Assembly (NCBI GenBank): GCA_012842105.1
Contig: DUTL01000119.1
Location: 1 to 6,468, forward strand
Source of the DNA: Candidatus Fermentithermobacillaceae bacterium
GTDB lineage: Bacteria; Bacillota; Sulfobacillia; Fermentithermobacillales; Fermentithermobacillaceae
DNA length: 6,468 nt
Reading direction: 5' to 3'
Part shown: positions 4,657 to 6,468 of the stretch, in pieces
Position numbering within the stretch: position 1 is the stretch's first letter
Layout of the letters: the number at the start of each line of letters is the position of its first letter
Program-made: the position numbers and the translations under genes
The notes under the pieces: generated by a model
The model's database searches: none
Seen by the model: the letters and a program-made list of their open reading frames with translations, nothing else
What the model was told of the DNA's origin: nothing

Positions 4657-6468
4657 ATGACTGAAGCAAAGGACATTGATAGAAAGTCCTACCCGCTTTT
4701 GCCACTAAGAAACGTACTAGTGTTTCCGGGTGTAACGATTTCTCTTGAGGTCGGACGGCCCAAATCCGTCAAGGCGGTAGAAATTGCTCGGGCTTCAGGG
4801 ATGGCATTGGTTATGTGTTCACAAAAGACCACCGAGGTTACCGACCCTTTGCCTGAACATATATGCAGCGTAGGCACGTTAGGAATAATCAAGGAAACTG
4901 CCAAGAGTGCGTCGGGCAACCTTCGCATAGTTGTGGAGGGCATAAGGCGTATAAGGCTTTCCTCTTATATAGCCCTGGATCCGGCATACGTGGTCACGGT
5001 TGAGGACCTGCGTGACCGGGGCCCGGGGGCAGATGAAAATGAAATCTTAGTTAAGAGCCTTATGGAGCAGTACGAGGAATATGTTGGAGTCACCAGAAAT
5101 GTACCTGCTGAAACTTTGATTTCGATTGCCGGAATCAATGAAGCCGGCCGCCTCTGTGATACTGTGGTAAGCCACATACCTATCTCCATTCCCGAAAAGC
5201 AAGACGTGTTGGAGACAGTTTCAATAACAGAGCGTACGGAAAAGGTTCTTGACATTCTCAGCAAGGAAATAGAGCTTGCAGGCTTGGAGAAGCGGATTAA
5301 CCTTCGTGTGCGCAAGCAAATTGAGAGAAGCCAGAAAGAGTACTGGTTACGGGAACAGATGAAGGCCATTCAGAGAGAACTGGGGGATAAGGGCGATAGC
5401 CCCAGCGAGGTTGAAGAATTCAGGCAGAAAATCGAAAAAGCGGGACTCCCCGCCGATGCAAAAGAAAAAGCTCTGAGGGAAGTTGCCCGCCTTGAGAAAA
5501 TGCCTCAGGCTGCAGCTGAAGCTGTAGTCGTGAGGACATATCTGGAATGGTTGGTTTCGCTGCCATGGGACGTACTTACAGAAGATACTATCGATATTGA
5601 ACGCGCTCAGAAGATTTTGGACCAAGACCACTACGGGCTTGACGAACCAAAAGAGAGAATACTAGAGTACCTGGCCATTCGCAAATTGGTCAGCAAACCC
5701 AAGGGGCCTATCCTGTGTTTCGTGGGCCCGCCGGGAGTGGGTAAGACCTCACTGGGTAAGTCCATAGCAAGAGCATTGGGACGCAAGTTCGTAAGAATTT
5801 CCCTCGGCGGAGTGAGAGATGAGGCTGAGATTAGAGGCCATAGGCGCACCTATATCGGGGCTCTTCCGGGGCGGATAATCCAGGGGTTAAGAAATGCAGG
5901 TTCCAGAAACCCTGTATTTCTCATGGATGAAATAGATAAGCTGGCTTCGGATTTCAGAGGCGACCCGGCAGCAGCTTTGCTTGAAGTACTTGACCCTGAG
6001 CAGAACCATCAGTTTTCCGATCACTACCTTGAGGTTCCCTTTGATCTATCCAGGGTGATGTTTATTACCACTGCCAACTCAAGCCATTCGATTCCAAGGC
6101 CGCTACTGGACAGGATGGAAGTAATCACTCTTCCCGGGTATACCGAAGAAGAGAAGGTTGAAATCGGAAGCCAATTTTTAGTTCCCAAGATGCTTAAGGA
6201 ACATGGCTTGACTCCGTCGAACCTTACCATTCGCAGAGATGCGCTCAAAGAGATAATCCGGTCTCATACACGTGAAGCCGGAGTAAGGAATCTTGAGAGG
6301 CAAATCGCCACTATTTGCAGGAAGACTGCTAAAGATGTGGTTTCGGGAAAGAAACATCGAGTTATCACTACACCTAAGAATGTAAACAAGTACCTGGGTA
6401 TTCCCAAGTTCCGGCACGGGCAGGCCGAGAAAGAAGACCAAGTGGGAGTTTCCCTTGCTCTTGCGGTA
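4657..6468 (+). CDS. lon: ATP-dependent protease La (LonA type), 3' end beyond the window
   Basis: Lon is a soluble hexameric AAA+ protease that removes misfolded and short-lived regulatory proteins in the cytosol. The frame is open for 604 codons to the last base; full LonA proteins have about 770-810 residues, so some 170-200 are missing, including the Ser-Lys dyad. The N domain opens with YPLLPLRNVLVFPG (12-25). A helical, coiled-coil-prone linker carries QKEYWLREQMKAIQ (226-239). The AAA+ module has Walker A GPPGVGKT (357-364), pore loop YIGA (Tyr399), Walker B VFLMDEIDK (420-428, Asp424 and Glu425), sensor 1 Asn474, arginine finger Arg486 and sensor 2 Arg544 in REAGVRNLER. The last residues, VGVSLALAV, begin the peptidase domain. 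No frameshift is seen. Its own promoter candidate and the long gap suggest transcription apart from lonB. Confidence 0.97.
   Translation, partial: MTEAKDIDRKSYPLLPLRNVLVFPGVTISLEVGRPKSVKAVEIARASGMALVMCSQKTTEVTDPLPEHICSVGTLGIIKETAKSASGNLRIVVEGIRRIRLSSYIALDPAYVVTVEDLRDRGPGADENEILVKSLMEQYEEYVGVTRNVPAETLISIAGINEAGRLCDTVVSHIPISIPEKQDVLETVSITERTEKVLDILSKEIELAGLEKRINLRVRKQIERSQKEYWLREQMKAIQRELGDKGDSPSEVEEFRQKIEKAGLPADAKEKALREVARLEKMPQAAAEAVVVRTYLEWLVSLPWDVLTEDTIDIERAQKILDQDHYGLDEPKERILEYLAIRKLVSKPKGPILCFVGPPGVGKTSLGKSIARALGRKFVRISLGGVRDEAEIRGHRRTYIGALPGRIIQGLRNAGSRNPVFLMDEIDKLASDFRGDPAAALLEVLDPEQNHQFSDHYLEVPFDLSRVMFITTANSSHSIPRPLLDRMEVITLPGYTEEEKVEIGSQFLVPKMLKEHGLTPSNLTIRRDALKEIIRSHTREAGVRNLERQIATICRKTAKDVVSGKKHRVITTPKNVNKYLGIPKFRHGQAEKEDQVGVSLALAV

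Noticed and set aside
4374..4676. 100-codon minus-strand frame over the lonB-lon gap
   Set aside because: No ribosome binding site, no recognisable domain, and it runs into the lon start region; no sign of coding selection.

Overview
This window is a bacterial protein quality-control cluster, all on the + strand, in the order trigger factor (3' end only) - clpP - clpX - lonB - lon (5' three quarters). The membrane-anchored LonB next to a LonA-type Lon is typical of endospore-forming Firmicutes. In Bacillus subtilis tig, clpX, lonB and lonA are neighbours while clpP lies elsewhere; clpP placed between tig and clpX is more typical of clostridial lineages. The balanced base composition, LonB family and gene order suggest a Peptococcaceae- or Moorella-like member of Clostridia, though no taxonomic marker gene is present. 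This placement is inference.

Region by region. Bases 1-308 hold the C-terminal end of what is most likely trigger factor, with an unusual acidic Pro/Gly/Glu tail built on an approximate six-residue repeat. Bases 309-482 hold a hairpin at the tig stop and an extended -10 promoter for clpP. Bases 483-2363 hold clpP and clpX, 15 bases apart and evidently co-transcribed, closed by an intrinsic terminator at about 2384-2421. Bases 2422-2600 hold a second hairpin and a candidate forespore-type (sigma F/sigma G-like) promoter for lonB. Bases 2601-4241 are lonB. Bases 4242-4656 carry no convincing gene, but contain a cluster of imperfect 16-bp repeats, two short palindromes and a full match to the sigma H consensus promoter ahead of lon. 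Bases 4657-6468 are lon, which runs off the window before its catalytic residues.

How the genes work together. Trigger factor folds nascent chains at the ribosome. ClpX unfolds tagged proteins and feeds them into the ClpP chamber. LonB (membrane-tethered) and LonA (soluble) are self-contained AAA+ proteases. The genes themselves are conserved housekeeping genes, and I see no new enzymatic system. The most interesting signals are regulatory and structural: separate sporulation-type promoter candidates for the two Lon proteases, the repeat cluster between them, and the repetitive trigger factor tail.
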